32,364 bases of DNA, from contig JAOZFH010000016.1 of the NCBI GenBank assembly GCA_027491415.1, forward strand, positions 1-32,364, written 5' to 3'. Source of the stretch: Thermoproteota archaeon (lineage in GTDB: Archaea > Korarchaeota > Korarchaeia > Korarchaeales > Korarchaeaceae). Under the pieces are notes generated by a model, which saw only the letters and a program-made list of their open reading frames with translations, made no database searches and was not told the DNA's origin. A program made the translations under genes and the position numbers. Numbering within the stretch: the stretch's first letter is position 1; each line of letters starts with the position of its first letter. Below are positions 1-7,040 of the stretch, in pieces.

Positions 1-2
1 TC

Positions 3-194
3 TTCTCGCTCGTCCACGTGGCGCCGCTCTCCAAGGCTCCACGGGTCTACCTCGCCTCAGTCATGACGGGCGCGTTCGTCTTGGGCCTACTGGCCAGCCT
101 CTTCAGGGCGGTCAGCGGGTCGCTCGCCCCCGCTGTCGTGACCCACGCCTGCCTCAACCTCGTCGGCATGCTGGTGGAGGAGATCCTGGGGTAA
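3..194 (+). CDS. CPBP family intramembrane metalloprotease, C-terminal fragment
   Basis: The window opens inside this gene; only the last 63 codons are present, ending in TAA. The reading frame shows FSLVH near its start and, 40 residues on, GSLAPAVVTHACLNL. These match the second and third conserved motifs of the CPBP (ABI/Rce1-like) membrane proteases, F-x-x-x-H and H-x-x-x-N, whose histidines and asparagine are thought to bind the catalytic metal. The stretch between them is hydrophobic, as expected for a membrane helix. The family cleaves or processes substrates within the membrane; the substrate here cannot be told. The N-terminal EExxxR motif lies outside the window. About 190 nt separate it from the next gene. 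Confidence 0.72.
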   Translation, partial: FSLVHVAPLSKAPRVYLASVMTGAFVLGLLASLFRAVSGSLAPAVVTHACLNLVGMLVEEILG

Positions 195-319
195 TCCCTC
201 CGCTCCCCGAGGACGGGCGCGCGGGGCCTCAGTGGGGTCTCTATCCCCTGCAGTCCGATCGGGGCTGGGTGGTGGGGCTCGCACGATCTTGCGGGAGCGC
301 CTGTCTGACCCCCGGCGCG

Positions 320-376
320 TACTTGCACTTGCCGCGAACTCCCACGTGTAAGTATATGTATTTGCTTTACTTGCAC
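320..376 (+). promoter_or_regulatory. Promoter with three copies of a TACTTGCAC-like repeat ahead of the PhoU-type gene
   Basis: TACTTGCAC occurs at 320-328 and again at 368-376. A one-mismatch inverted copy (TACTTACAC on the minus strand) lies at 346-354. A TATA-like stretch (AGTATATGTATTT) covers 351-363, so the copies bracket and overlap the core promoter. The start codon at 387 is about 25-30 nt below the TATA element, which fits a leaderless or nearly leaderless mRNA. The arrangement suggests an operator, possibly for the AbrB-type domain of the gene it precedes; that assignment is inference. Confidence 0.5.
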
Positions 377-386
377 GCTCGAGGAG

Positions 387-1391
387 ATGCCCCCCGAGAA
401 GGAGATAAGGAAGGTCCAGATGCTCGGCAGGTCGTCGCTCTCCGTAACCCTGCCCAAGTCCTGGGCCAGGAGCATCGGGCTGACCAAGGACGACCTCGTC
501 GAGATAAGGATCCTCCCGGACCAGAGCCTGAAGCTCATCCCCTTGGGGCGGGCCAGGGAGGAGTTCCAGGAGGTCGTCGTCCGGGCGAGGCCGAGCGACG
601 ACCTCAGGTCCCTGATCATGAGAGTGATATCGGCCTACCTTGCGGGCAGGGACCTAATAACGGTCGAGCTCGGTGGGAAGTCCGCCTGGGCCAGGGAGCT
701 CAAGTCCGCCGCGAGGTCGAAGCTCGTCGGGGTTGAGGTGGGCGCCGAGAAGGGGGGGACCCTCACGTTCCAGTGCATGAGGACGTACTCCGACTTCCCG
801 GCGCCGAGGGCCTTCAGCAGGATGAGTTCACTGGCCGCGGACATGGTCACGGACGCGACCGAGGCCCTACTGAGCGGAGACGCTGAGCTTGCGGAGGAGA
901 TAGTTGCTCGGGACGAGGAGGTCGACAAGTTCTACTTCCTGATCGGGAGGCAGGCCTCCGCGGTCGTCTCTGGCCGGCTGGACCCCGAAGACGTTGGCCT
1001 GAGGTGGGCAGCGGACGCCCTGGGCTACAGGCTCGCAGCAAAGGCCGTGGAGAGGGTTGGCGATCACGCCTCAAACGTCGCCAAGTCGGCGCTCAAGTTC
1101 AAGGAGCCCCTCAGCGGGCTCGAGGACATGCGAAGGCTGGCCAGAATGGGCGCGGATGTCCTGAGGCTCGCGACCGACTCGCTGACGTCGCTCGACATGA
1201 TCAAGGCGGGTGAGGCCCTGAGTATGGCGAGGGGGGCATCCCCTCTCGCCGACCGCATCTTAGAGGTGATAATCGTCTCGGACGCGCTGAGGGGCAAGAA
1301 GGTGAGGCTCGGCCTCACCCTGGAGAGCCTGAGGAGGGTCGCGGAGTACGGGTCAGACGTGGCCGAGGTGACCATGGACCTCCTCGGGTGA
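387..1391 (+). CDS. phoU: Phosphate uptake regulator PhoU with N-terminal AbrB/SpoVT DNA-binding domain
   Basis: 334 residues. Residues 5-50 (EIRKVQMLGRSSLSVTLPKSW and following) are a typical archaeal AbrB/MazE-like swapped-hairpin DNA-binding domain. The remainder is helical with two PhoU-type repeats, one around residues 140-230 and one around 210-320; the second contains AVERVGDHASNVA, the E-R-x-x-D metal-binding signature of PhoU proteins. Family members are predicted to tie phosphate transport to transcription, the AbrB half giving DNA contact that bacterial PhoU lacks. The ATG at 387 is preferred because the AbrB domain starts almost at once and a TATA element lies about 28 nt upstream. 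It ends 18 nt before the convergent ferritin-like gene and lies upstream of an ABC transporter operon that ends in a second PhoU-like gene, so a role in anion uptake control is likely. Confidence 0.88.
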   Translation: MPPEKEIRKVQMLGRSSLSVTLPKSWARSIGLTKDDLVEIRILPDQSLKLIPLGRAREEFQEVVVRARPSDDLRSLIMRVISAYLAGRDLITVELGGKSAWARELKSAARSKLVGVEVGAEKGGTLTFQCMRTYSDFPAPRAFSRMSSLAADMVTDATEALLSGDAELAEEIVARDEEVDKFYFLIGRQASAVVSGRLDPEDVGLRWAADALGYRLAAKAVERVGDHASNVAKSALKFKEPLSGLEDMRRLARMGADVLRLATDSLTSLDMIKAGEALSMARGASPLADRILEVIIVSDALRGKKVRLGLTLESLRRVAEYGSDVAEVTMDLLG

Positions 1392-1409
1392 ACCTAGTCG
1401 GATCGAAGC

Positions 1410-1703
1410 TCACCGTTCCCCCAGGATCTCCTCCACTTCCCTCCTTCCCTCTTCCAGCTCCCTCGCCTGCTCAGGGTCGAGCCTCAGCAAGGCCTCCAGG
1501 AACTCTCCAACGTGGGTCTTCTCCTCCTTTGCGACGTCCAGGAGCAGCCTCTTCACCCCGTCATCCTCGCAGGCAGAAGCCAGCTGGACGTAGAGGTTGA
1601 TCGCGTCCAACTCAGCGATCACGGCAAGCCTGAGGGCCTGCGCGACTTCTCCCCCGCTCAGCTTCTTACCGGCGGGGACCTTGATGGGGTTCTCTCCCAG
1701 CAA
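1410..1703 (-). CDS. Ferritin-like (rubrerythrin/encapsulated-ferritin type) protein
   Basis: 97 residues with a TTG start. The pattern is two helices: the first carries AVIAELDAINLYVQL, the second DVAKEEKTHVGEFLEALL, giving the E...E-x-x-H iron-ligand set of the short ferritin-like family that includes encapsulated ferritins (EncFtn). Such proteins assemble as multimers so that two half-sites form one diiron centre with ferroxidase activity. The charged C-terminal tail (DPEQARELEEGRREVEEIL) is also typical of the archaeal/EncFtn subgroup. No encapsulin shell gene lies in the window, and I see no obvious encapsulin-targeting peptide at the C-terminus. A T-rich element about 30 nt upstream (minus strand, near 1730-1740) may be its TATA box. 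It is divergent from the permease operon and convergent with phoU. Role inferred: iron or peroxide handling. Confidence 0.8.
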   Translation of the reverse strand: MLGENPIKVPAGKKLSGGEVAQALRLAVIAELDAINLYVQLASACEDDGVKRLLLDVAKEEKTHVGEFLEALLRLDPEQARELEEGRREVEEILGER

Positions 1704-1800
1704 CGTATCACCCGGCCGAGTTGGACGTGACAGCTGAAAAATGCGGCGCCCCGTTCTACATGTTCTCCATACAATACCAGCATCGCGGACCCCACAGATG

Positions 1801-1812
1801 AATCATTTTTAC
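1801..1812 (+). promoter_or_regulatory. Putative TATA element of the ABC permease operon
   Basis: AATCATTTTTAC is the only AT-rich stretch just ahead of the permease. It lies about 28-35 nt upstream of the ATG at 1841 and 17-28 nt upstream of the GTG at 1829. No good Shine-Dalgarno precedes either start, which fits a leaderless transcript. Confidence 0.4.
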
Positions 1813-1828
1813 CTGTGCGTGTGAGACT

Positions 1829-3430
1829 GTGGCGGTCAGGATGGACTCGGCCCTCTCAAGGCTGTCGCGGCTGACGCCAATCCGCTGGGCGTGGTACGCT
1901 GCCGCCCTGGCGTTCTTCTTCTTCATCGTCCTCCTGCCGCCGACGTACGTGTTTGGATACGTAATCTCGGGATGGTCGGCCGTCAGAGAGGTTCTCTCGA
2001 GGCCCGAGATATCCTCCCAGGTCAGGTACGCCGTCCTGCTCTCCTACAAGGTCGCGACCCTGACGACGCTGGTCGACCTCGCCTTCGGGCTCCCCCTGGC
2101 GTGGGCGCTGGTCAAGAGGCCCTTCCCCGGCAAGAGGGTCGTCAACACCCTCCTCGACATCCCTATGTCCGTTCCGACCTCGGCGAGGGGCCTCTCGGTC
2201 GCCCTCTACTGGATGGCCCTGACGCAGCTCGCGGATCCGCTGCTCGGCCTCACCGCGCTCCAGGTCGCCATCACGTTTCCGTACATGGTGAGGAGCATCT
2301 CCTCGGCACTGGAGGAGGTGGACTACACATACGAGGTGGCGGCGAGGACGCTCGGGGCCGTCCCCCTCACGGCCACCAGGACGGTCACGGTCCCTCTGGC
2401 CAGGGCGGGGATAGTCGCCGGCTCGGTCCTATCGTTCGCGCAGGCCCTGAGCGAGACGGGAGGCGCCACGGTCCTGCTCCTGACTCTCGGACTTGAGCAG
2501 AAGAACGCGTCGGTCCTCATAGGGTACTGGAAGTCCCTCATGAAGCAGGATCCCTCGCTCGTCCCGACCCTGCTCCCGGCGGCCGCATTCCTGAGCTTCC
2601 TGATGATGGCATCCTCGCTCGCTCTGCTCTACGCCTTCAAGGAGGCGGGCATGAGGCTCAGCCTCCCGGAGGGCAGGGTGCTCCGCTCGCTGGAGGACAG
2701 GCTCAGCAGGCCGCCGTTTCCGGACTTGAGGGACCTCACCTCCGGGACCTTCGCCCTCATCGCGTTCATCCTCCCCTCCTTCTTCGTGGCCTCCTCAGCA
2801 ACCCTGGTGGGCGTCCCACTTGACTTCTGGCTGTCGGTGGGCAGGTCCTTCCTCGTGGCGGCGGGGGTGACGGTCCTCGACCTGATCTTCGCCGTCCCCC
2901 TGGCCATCCTGGTGACCAGGAAGCTCCCGCACGCCGCCTCCAGGCTCCTGGACAGCCTCGTCGACGTCCCCCTCCTCGTGCCGACGGCGGCCCTGGGCTT
3001 CAGCCTCGGGCTGTTCTGGACCGGCCTCGTACCCGGGGCGCCGGGCCTCCTTCTGGTCGGGCTGGCCCACGTCAGCTTCACGTTCTCGCTGGTGGCCAGG
3101 AACCTCATAGCCGCCCTCCACTCGATGGACCCGGGCCTGGAGGCCGCCGCCAGGACCCTCGGCGCCGACGGGTCGGTGACCTTCAGGAGGGTGGTCCTCC
3201 CTGTCATCAAGCCCTCCGTCGCGGCCGGCGCGGTCTTGGCGTTCGCAAGGAGCTTGAACGAGACGGGCGCCACGCTGGCGGTGTACCCAGAGGCCATCAC
3301 CGCTCCCGTGTACATAGTCGGGCTGGTGAAGGCCGGTAGGATGGACCTCGCGGGCCTGGCCACGCTCCTGCTTGGTGGAGTGTCGTTCGCTGTGATCTAC
3401 GCGCTCAGGAAGGCGGCGAGGGTGAGGTGA
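1829..3430 (+). CDS. ABC transporter permease, two fused permease domains (iron/thiamine/sulfate type)
   Basis: 533 residues, mostly hydrophobic, with about twelve predicted membrane helices in two homologous halves. Each half carries an EAA loop that docks an ATPase: EVAARTLGAVPLTATRTVTVP followed by ALSETGGA in the first, and EAAARTLGADGSVTFRRVVLP followed by SLNETGAT in the second. This duplicated architecture is that of FbpB/ThiP-type importers, which usually work with a periplasmic binding protein and one ATPase. Here two ATPase genes follow at once (1-nt gap, then an 8-nt overlap) and no binding-protein gene is present in the window. The frame opens with GTG at 1829; an in-frame ATG at 1841 is an equally good start and fits the upstream TATA element better. 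Flanking PhoU-type genes suggest phosphate or a related oxyanion as cargo; sequence alone does not settle it. Confidence 0.85.
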   Translation: MAVRMDSALSRLSRLTPIRWAWYAAALAFFFFIVLLPPTYVFGYVISGWSAVREVLSRPEISSQVRYAVLLSYKVATLTTLVDLAFGLPLAWALVKRPFPGKRVVNTLLDIPMSVPTSARGLSVALYWMALTQLADPLLGLTALQVAITFPYMVRSISSALEEVDYTYEVAARTLGAVPLTATRTVTVPLARAGIVAGSVLSFAQALSETGGATVLLLTLGLEQKNASVLIGYWKSLMKQDPSLVPTLLPAAAFLSFLMMASSLALLYAFKEAGMRLSLPEGRVLRSLEDRLSRPPFPDLRDLTSGTFALIAFILPSFFVASSATLVGVPLDFWLSVGRSFLVAAGVTVLDLIFAVPLAILVTRKLPHAASRLLDSLVDVPLLVPTAALGFSLGLFWTGLVPGAPGLLLVGLAHVSFTFSLVARNLIAALHSMDPGLEAAARTLGADGSVTFRRVVLPVIKPSVAAGAVLAFARSLNETGATLAVYPEAITAPVYIVGLVKAGRMDLAGLATLLLGGVSFAVIYALRKAARVR

Positions 3431-3431
3431 G

Positions 3432-4526
3432 ATGGCGGGCCTCGAGCTCGTTGCGGTGAGCAAGCGCTTCGGGCGGGTGCAGGCCCTGAGGGACGTGACG
3501 CTATCCGTGGGGGACGGGGAGTACCTGTGCCTGCTCGGCCCAACCGGGGCCGGGAAGACGACGCTCCTCAACGTGGTCGCAGGGGTGGTGAGGCCCGACT
3601 CGGGCAGGGTCCTGATAGGCGGCCGGGACGTCACGGCCCTCCCACCCGAGGAGAGGGGGGTTGGGTACATGCCGCAGGGCTACGCCCTCTTCCCCCACAT
3701 GACGGCCTGGGAGAACGTGACCTTCGGCCCGGAGGTGAGGGGCTGGCCGCGCGGGGACGTGGTGAGGGTCGGCAGGCAGATGCTCGAGTCGGTGGGCCTG
3801 CTCGAGAGGGCCGACGCGCTTCCCAGGGAGCTTAGCGGGGGGATGCAGCAGAGGGTCGCCCTCGCCAGGGCCCTGGCGAGCTCCCCAAACGTCCTCCTGC
3901 TGGACGAGCCCCTCCGCGCGCTGGACGCCCTCCTAAGGCTCAGGCTGAGGTACGAGATCAGGGAGATGGCGAAGGCCCTCGGGATGACCACCGTCCACGT
4001 CACCCACGACTATGAGGAGGCCCTGAGCGTGGCGGACAGGGTTGCCCTGCTCAGATCCGGCGAGCTCGTGGAGGTCGGTACGCCGGTGGACCTGTACGAG
4101 AGGCCGAAGACCCTCTTCACGGCCTACTTCGTGGGTGAGGGCACGCTGACCCTGGGTACGGCCGAGCCTGACGGCGAGTGGACCAGGGTCAGGATAGGCG
4201 AGCTCGAGCTCAGGTCCTCCCGTCCAGCAAGCGGGGAGGTGGTGGTGGCCGTCAGGTCCAGGCTCGTGAGGATCTCGCTCGATGGAGCTGGCCCCGGGAC
4301 CGTCGAGGCACGCGTGCTGGAGGCGAGGTTCCTGGGCAGGTTCACCAGGCTCAGGCTGATGGCCGGGGGCGTAGAGCTCGTGGCCGACGTTCCCTCAACG
4401 CTCGTCCCGCGGATCTCCGAGGGTAGGGAGGTCACCGTAGCCATCAGGCCTGAGCACGTCCTCCTCTTCGAAGTTAGCGAGTTCGAGAGGTTCCCGGAGG
4501 TCAGGGAGGTGTTGGTGGGTGCCTGA
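3432..4526 (+). CDS. ABC transporter ATP-binding protein with TOBE domain (first of two)
   Basis: 364 residues. The nucleotide-binding domain fills residues 1-235: Walker A GPTGAGKTT at 36-44, Q-loop glutamine at 82, signature LSGGMQQ at 134-140, Walker B LLLDEP at 155-160, and switch histidine H192 in VHVTHD. All catalytic motifs are canonical. The C-terminal 120 residues form a TOBE-like beta domain of the kind found in sulfate/molybdate/iron/sugar importer ATPases, where it binds a regulator or the transported ligand. The gene begins one base after the permease stop codon, and its last 8 bases overlap the second ATPase, so all three are surely co-translated. It energises the fused permease from the cytoplasm, probably as a heterodimer with the next gene product. 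Confidence 0.9.
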   Translation: MAGLELVAVSKRFGRVQALRDVTLSVGDGEYLCLLGPTGAGKTTLLNVVAGVVRPDSGRVLIGGRDVTALPPEERGVGYMPQGYALFPHMTAWENVTFGPEVRGWPRGDVVRVGRQMLESVGLLERADALPRELSGGMQQRVALARALASSPNVLLLDEPLRALDALLRLRLRYEIREMAKALGMTTVHVTHDYEEALSVADRVALLRSGELVEVGTPVDLYERPKTLFTAYFVGEGTLTLGTAEPDGEWTRVRIGELELRSSRPASGEVVVAVRSRLVRISLDGAGPGTVEARVLEARFLGRFTRLRLMAGGVELVADVPSTLVPRISEGREVTVAIRPEHVLLFEVSEFERFPEVREVLVGA

Positions 4527-5580
4527 GATAAGGCTGGAGGGGCTTGTCAAGCGATACGGCAGGGTCACGGCGGTGGACGGGGTCGACCTGCTGGTGGGGG
4601 ACGGGGAGTACGTAGGGATAATTGGGCCGAGCGGCTGCGGGAAGTCCACCACCTTCCGACTCGTCGCGGGCATCGAGACCCCCGACGAGGGGGACGTCCT
4701 CTTCGACGGGGAGTCGATCCTTCACCTGCCCCCCGAAGAGCGCGGCGTCGCCCTGGTGTTCCAGAACATAGCCCTGTTCCCCCACATGACCGCCCTAGGT
4801 AACGCCGCCTACTCGCCGCGCGTCAGGGGCCTGCCGGTGGCCAGGGCCAGGGAGGTTGGGAGACAGGCCCTCAAGGCCGTCCGAGCCAGGGCCAGGCCGG
4901 AGGACAGGCCCGAGGAGATGAGCATGGGCGAGATGCAGGAGGTGGCCCTGGCGCGCGCCCTGGCGTCGGAAGCCAAGGTTCTGCTGCTGGACGAACCCCT
5001 GTCCGCGCTGGACGCGAAGGCGGCCGCGGAACTCAGGGCGAGACTCAGGGAGCTGGTGAAGTCAAGGGGGCTCACCGCCCTCCACGTCACCCACGACCAG
5101 GAGGAGGCCATGGCCGTCTCCGACAGGGTGGCGGTGATGAGGGCCGGCAGGATAGAGCAGGTCGGAACTCCCAGGGAGCTCTACGAGCGACCCAAGACCC
5201 TGTTCGTGATGAACTTCGTCGGGGAGGCCAACTTCTTGGTGGGGTCCGTCAGGCGCGGGCAGGTGGAGCTCCACGCCGGGCCCTCCGTGGACCTGCCCCC
5301 GGGCTCCAACCTCAGGGAGGGAGACCTCGTGGTGGTCGGGTTCAGGCCTGAGGAGGCCACGTTGGACGGTGGACCCCTCGAGGGGAGGGTGAAGCTCAGG
5401 AGCTATCTGGGAGGCATGTACAGGCTGGAGGTGGTGCTGCGGGGCGGAGAGGTGGTCCGAGTGATTCTACCAGGAGATCCAGGGGTTCGAGAGGGGGACA
5501 GGGTCAGGCTCTCCATCGGGAGGTACAGGGTCTTCCCCTATCCCAGGGAGGGCCTCGCGCGGGCGCTCGCGATAGAGTGA
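4519..5580 (+). CDS. ABC transporter ATP-binding protein with TOBE domain and degenerate signature motif (second of two)
   Basis: 353 residues from a GTG start that overlaps the preceding gene by 8 bases. Walker A GPSGCGKST (36-44), Q-loop Q82, Walker B LLLDEP (155-160), D-loop SALD and switch histidine H192 are intact. The family signature LSGGQ/M is changed to MSMGEMQ at 134-140: the second glycine is kept, the first replaced by Met. The following helix reads EVALARALAS in place of the usual QRVALARA, losing the arginine. In an ABC dimer the signature of one subunit closes on ATP bound to the other's Walker A, so pairing with the canonical first ATPase would give one normal and one impaired site. 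A TOBE-type beta domain fills residues 235-353. It is paralogous to its neighbour and presumably arose by duplication. Confidence 0.88.
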   Translation: MPEIRLEGLVKRYGRVTAVDGVDLLVGDGEYVGIIGPSGCGKSTTFRLVAGIETPDEGDVLFDGESILHLPPEERGVALVFQNIALFPHMTALGNAAYSPRVRGLPVARAREVGRQALKAVRARARPEDRPEEMSMGEMQEVALARALASEAKVLLLDEPLSALDAKAAAELRARLRELVKSRGLTALHVTHDQEEAMAVSDRVAVMRAGRIEQVGTPRELYERPKTLFVMNFVGEANFLVGSVRRGQVELHAGPSVDLPPGSNLREGDLVVVGFRPEEATLDGGPLEGRVKLRSYLGGMYRLEVVLRGGEVVRVILPGDPGVREGDRVRLSIGRYRVFPYPREGLARALAIE

Positions 5581-5600
5581 ACGGGGCCGCACGCCGCCGA

Positions 5601-5610
5601 GGTTTAATCA
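5601..5610 (+). promoter_or_regulatory. Putative TATA element of the DUF47/PhoU-like gene
   Basis: GGTTTAATCA is 23-31 nt upstream of the ATG at 5632, the expected spacing for a leaderless archaeal transcript. It suggests the PhoU-like gene can be transcribed separately from the ABC operon that ends 51 nt earlier. Confidence 0.45.
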
Positions 5611-5631
5611 GACCGGGAGAGTGGTATAGGG

Positions 5632-6315
5632 ATGGCCGACCGGTACATGGACTACTTCAGGAGGAGCGCCTCCTCCTCGATCCTTGAGTCGGTCGCCGAC
5701 CTGGCTCTCAAGGGGAGAGACGCCGCGAGGGAACTCGCCAGGGTGGTTGAGGCGCTCGAGTCAGCCGGTTCCTCGGCCGTTGAGTCGGGGGTCGAGAGGA
5801 TATCCTCCATCGAGGAAGAGGGGGACTCCCTCCGCAGGCAGATCTTGGCCAGGCTCTCCAGGTCAGAGGTCCCGGCCAGAGACGCCGAGATGCTGGCCAG
5901 ACTGGCAAGGAGAACTGATCTCATCATCGATCAGATAAAGAACACCGCGCTCGCCATAAGGGTGGCCCTGGAGGCCGGGGGGGTGGTTCCCGAGGATCTC
6001 AGGAGGACCCTCGCCGACATGGTCGGGAGGCTGGCCGAGGAGACGGGGGCCGTGGCCGCCGCCATAAGGTCGGTCAACTCCTCGCTCGAAGACGCCAGGG
6101 CTCAAATCGAGCGAGTCGAATCCATCGAGCACGAGATAGACCTCCTCTACTACCAGGCGAAGGGCAGGCTGCCCGAGTCCGGCTCGGTGAGGTTCGCCAT
6201 CCTGCTCAACGACGTGATTAATGAGGTGGAGTACGCGGCGGACCTATGCGAGGACTCCACCGACGTTCTATCGGTTCTCGTGGTGAGGCTCAGCCTGCCC
6301 GGGGAGGTACCCTGA
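5632..6315 (+). CDS. DUF47 / PhoU-like protein
   Basis: 227 residues, almost wholly helical with long amphipathic heptad stretches. The order MDYFRRSASSSILESV, then SIEEEGDSLRRQILARL, then RRTDLIIDQIKNTALAI, then SIEHEIDLLYYQ, and finally NDVINEVEYAADLCEDSTDVL matches the DUF47 family, which is structurally PhoU-like. Its E-x-x-x-D motifs (EEEGD, EHEID, EVEYAAD) form metal sites in PhoU relatives. Family members usually sit beside PiT-type phosphate permeases and are thought to modulate them. Here the neighbour is an ABC importer instead, 51 nt upstream. The start is supported by the TATA spacing and by the family's usual length of about 215-230 residues. Likely role: sensing or gating of the transporter, by inference. 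Confidence 0.8.
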   Translation: MADRYMDYFRRSASSSILESVADLALKGRDAARELARVVEALESAGSSAVESGVERISSIEEEGDSLRRQILARLSRSEVPARDAEMLARLARRTDLIIDQIKNTALAIRVALEAGGVVPEDLRRTLADMVGRLAEETGAVAAAIRSVNSSLEDARAQIERVESIEHEIDLLYYQAKGRLPESGSVRFAILLNDVINEVEYAADLCEDSTDVLSVLVVRLSLPGEVP

Positions 6316-6325
6316 GGGGTTGAGG

Positions 6326-6356
6326 GGAGAGCCTGAGTCACATAACCGGGCTCTCC
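6326..6356 (+). terminator. Stem-loop after the DUF47 gene
   Basis: GGAGAGCC (6326-6333) pairs perfectly with GGCTCTCC (6349-6356) around a 15-nt loop, starting 11 nt after the stop codon. No U-tract follows, so it may act as an mRNA 3' end stabiliser or weak terminator rather than a classical terminator. Confidence 0.35.
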
Positions 6357-6484
6357 GAGCGGGGTCATTCCAATGCCGAGGGCTGGGGCTTCCCCCGTGG
6401 AGACTTCAACATGGCGGGTGGTCTCCCCATGCCCGCGCAGCTGCGGTATGTCGCGGTAAGCGAGAGGGCCCTTCCTAGGGCCAT

Positions 6485-6783
6485 CTAGAGGGACGGCGGT
6501 CCGACCTTTCGCAGTCTGGTGAGTGCCGTCTCTGTCCCCGCGGCAAAGAGCAGCATTATCACGCCGATCTCCGCGAACGCCCTGACGTATTCGTTCACCA
6601 AGACCAGGGGCCCTCTCCGAAAATCCGTATTCCAGTGCCCAGAGCATATGGGCCGAATATCACACACCCCCAAGATTTCGCCCAGTTCGGGGGCAACTTG
6701 AACGCTCTGAACGTACCGGCCAGCAGCTTGGCCAATAGGACCAAGATGCCTATCCTGACGATCTCCCTAAGTGGCTCGTCCAT
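6485..6783 (-). pseudogene. Decayed N-terminal fragment of a Na+/H+ antiporter
   Basis: Read on the minus strand from 6783, the frame gives MDEPLREIVRIGILVLLAKL and then FGPYALGTGIRIFGE, clearly matching the first 57 residues of the intact antiporter whose start lies at 12174. At about 6610-6615 two extra bases shift the frame. The homology continues in the next frame as GPLVLVNEYVRAFAEIG and VIMLLFAAGTETALTRLRK, then meets a stop at 6485. The remaining three quarters of the gene are absent. Within the fragment, 6549-6610 matches 11942-12003 at 60 of 62 bases, although the rest of the fragment is far less similar. It is a dead, truncated paralogue; the 250 bases on its 5' side (to 7040) contain no recognisable gene. 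Confidence 0.8.
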
Positions 6784-7040
6784 TGCGGCAGCGGGGTATA
6801 CCTCGACTGCATATTCGTTATAGTGGCTCGGCTACTCGTGCTGATGGTCGACGCGGCTCGAGGTATCAATCGAAGCACGGGAAGGTGGCTTCTAGTCCTA
6901 TAGGTCTCGCACTGGGTTCAGAGGCGACCTCTGCCAAAGTGAGAATCCGCCTCAATTAGGTGATCCTCAATGAGGCCAAGAGACGAGGGTATCAATGGGG
7001 ATCTCGGAGCCGACCAGATGCTTAACACCACTATTCCTGA
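6784..7040. other. Non-coding stretch of lower GC, no gene seen
   Basis: About 257 bases between the antiporter pseudogene and the Roadblock gene. Short open frames exist but show no codon bias, start signal or recognisable motif. Third positions and overall composition are visibly more A+T-rich than in the flanking operons. It probably contains eroded sequence plus the promoter of the signalling module (TTAA-containing element near 7018-7026). Confidence 0.4.

Noticed and set aside
6150-6647. Minus-strand open frame of 165 codons under the DUF47 gene end and the pseudogene
   Set aside because: It is a mixture of shadow coding and non-coding sequence; the antiporter homology lies in other frames.
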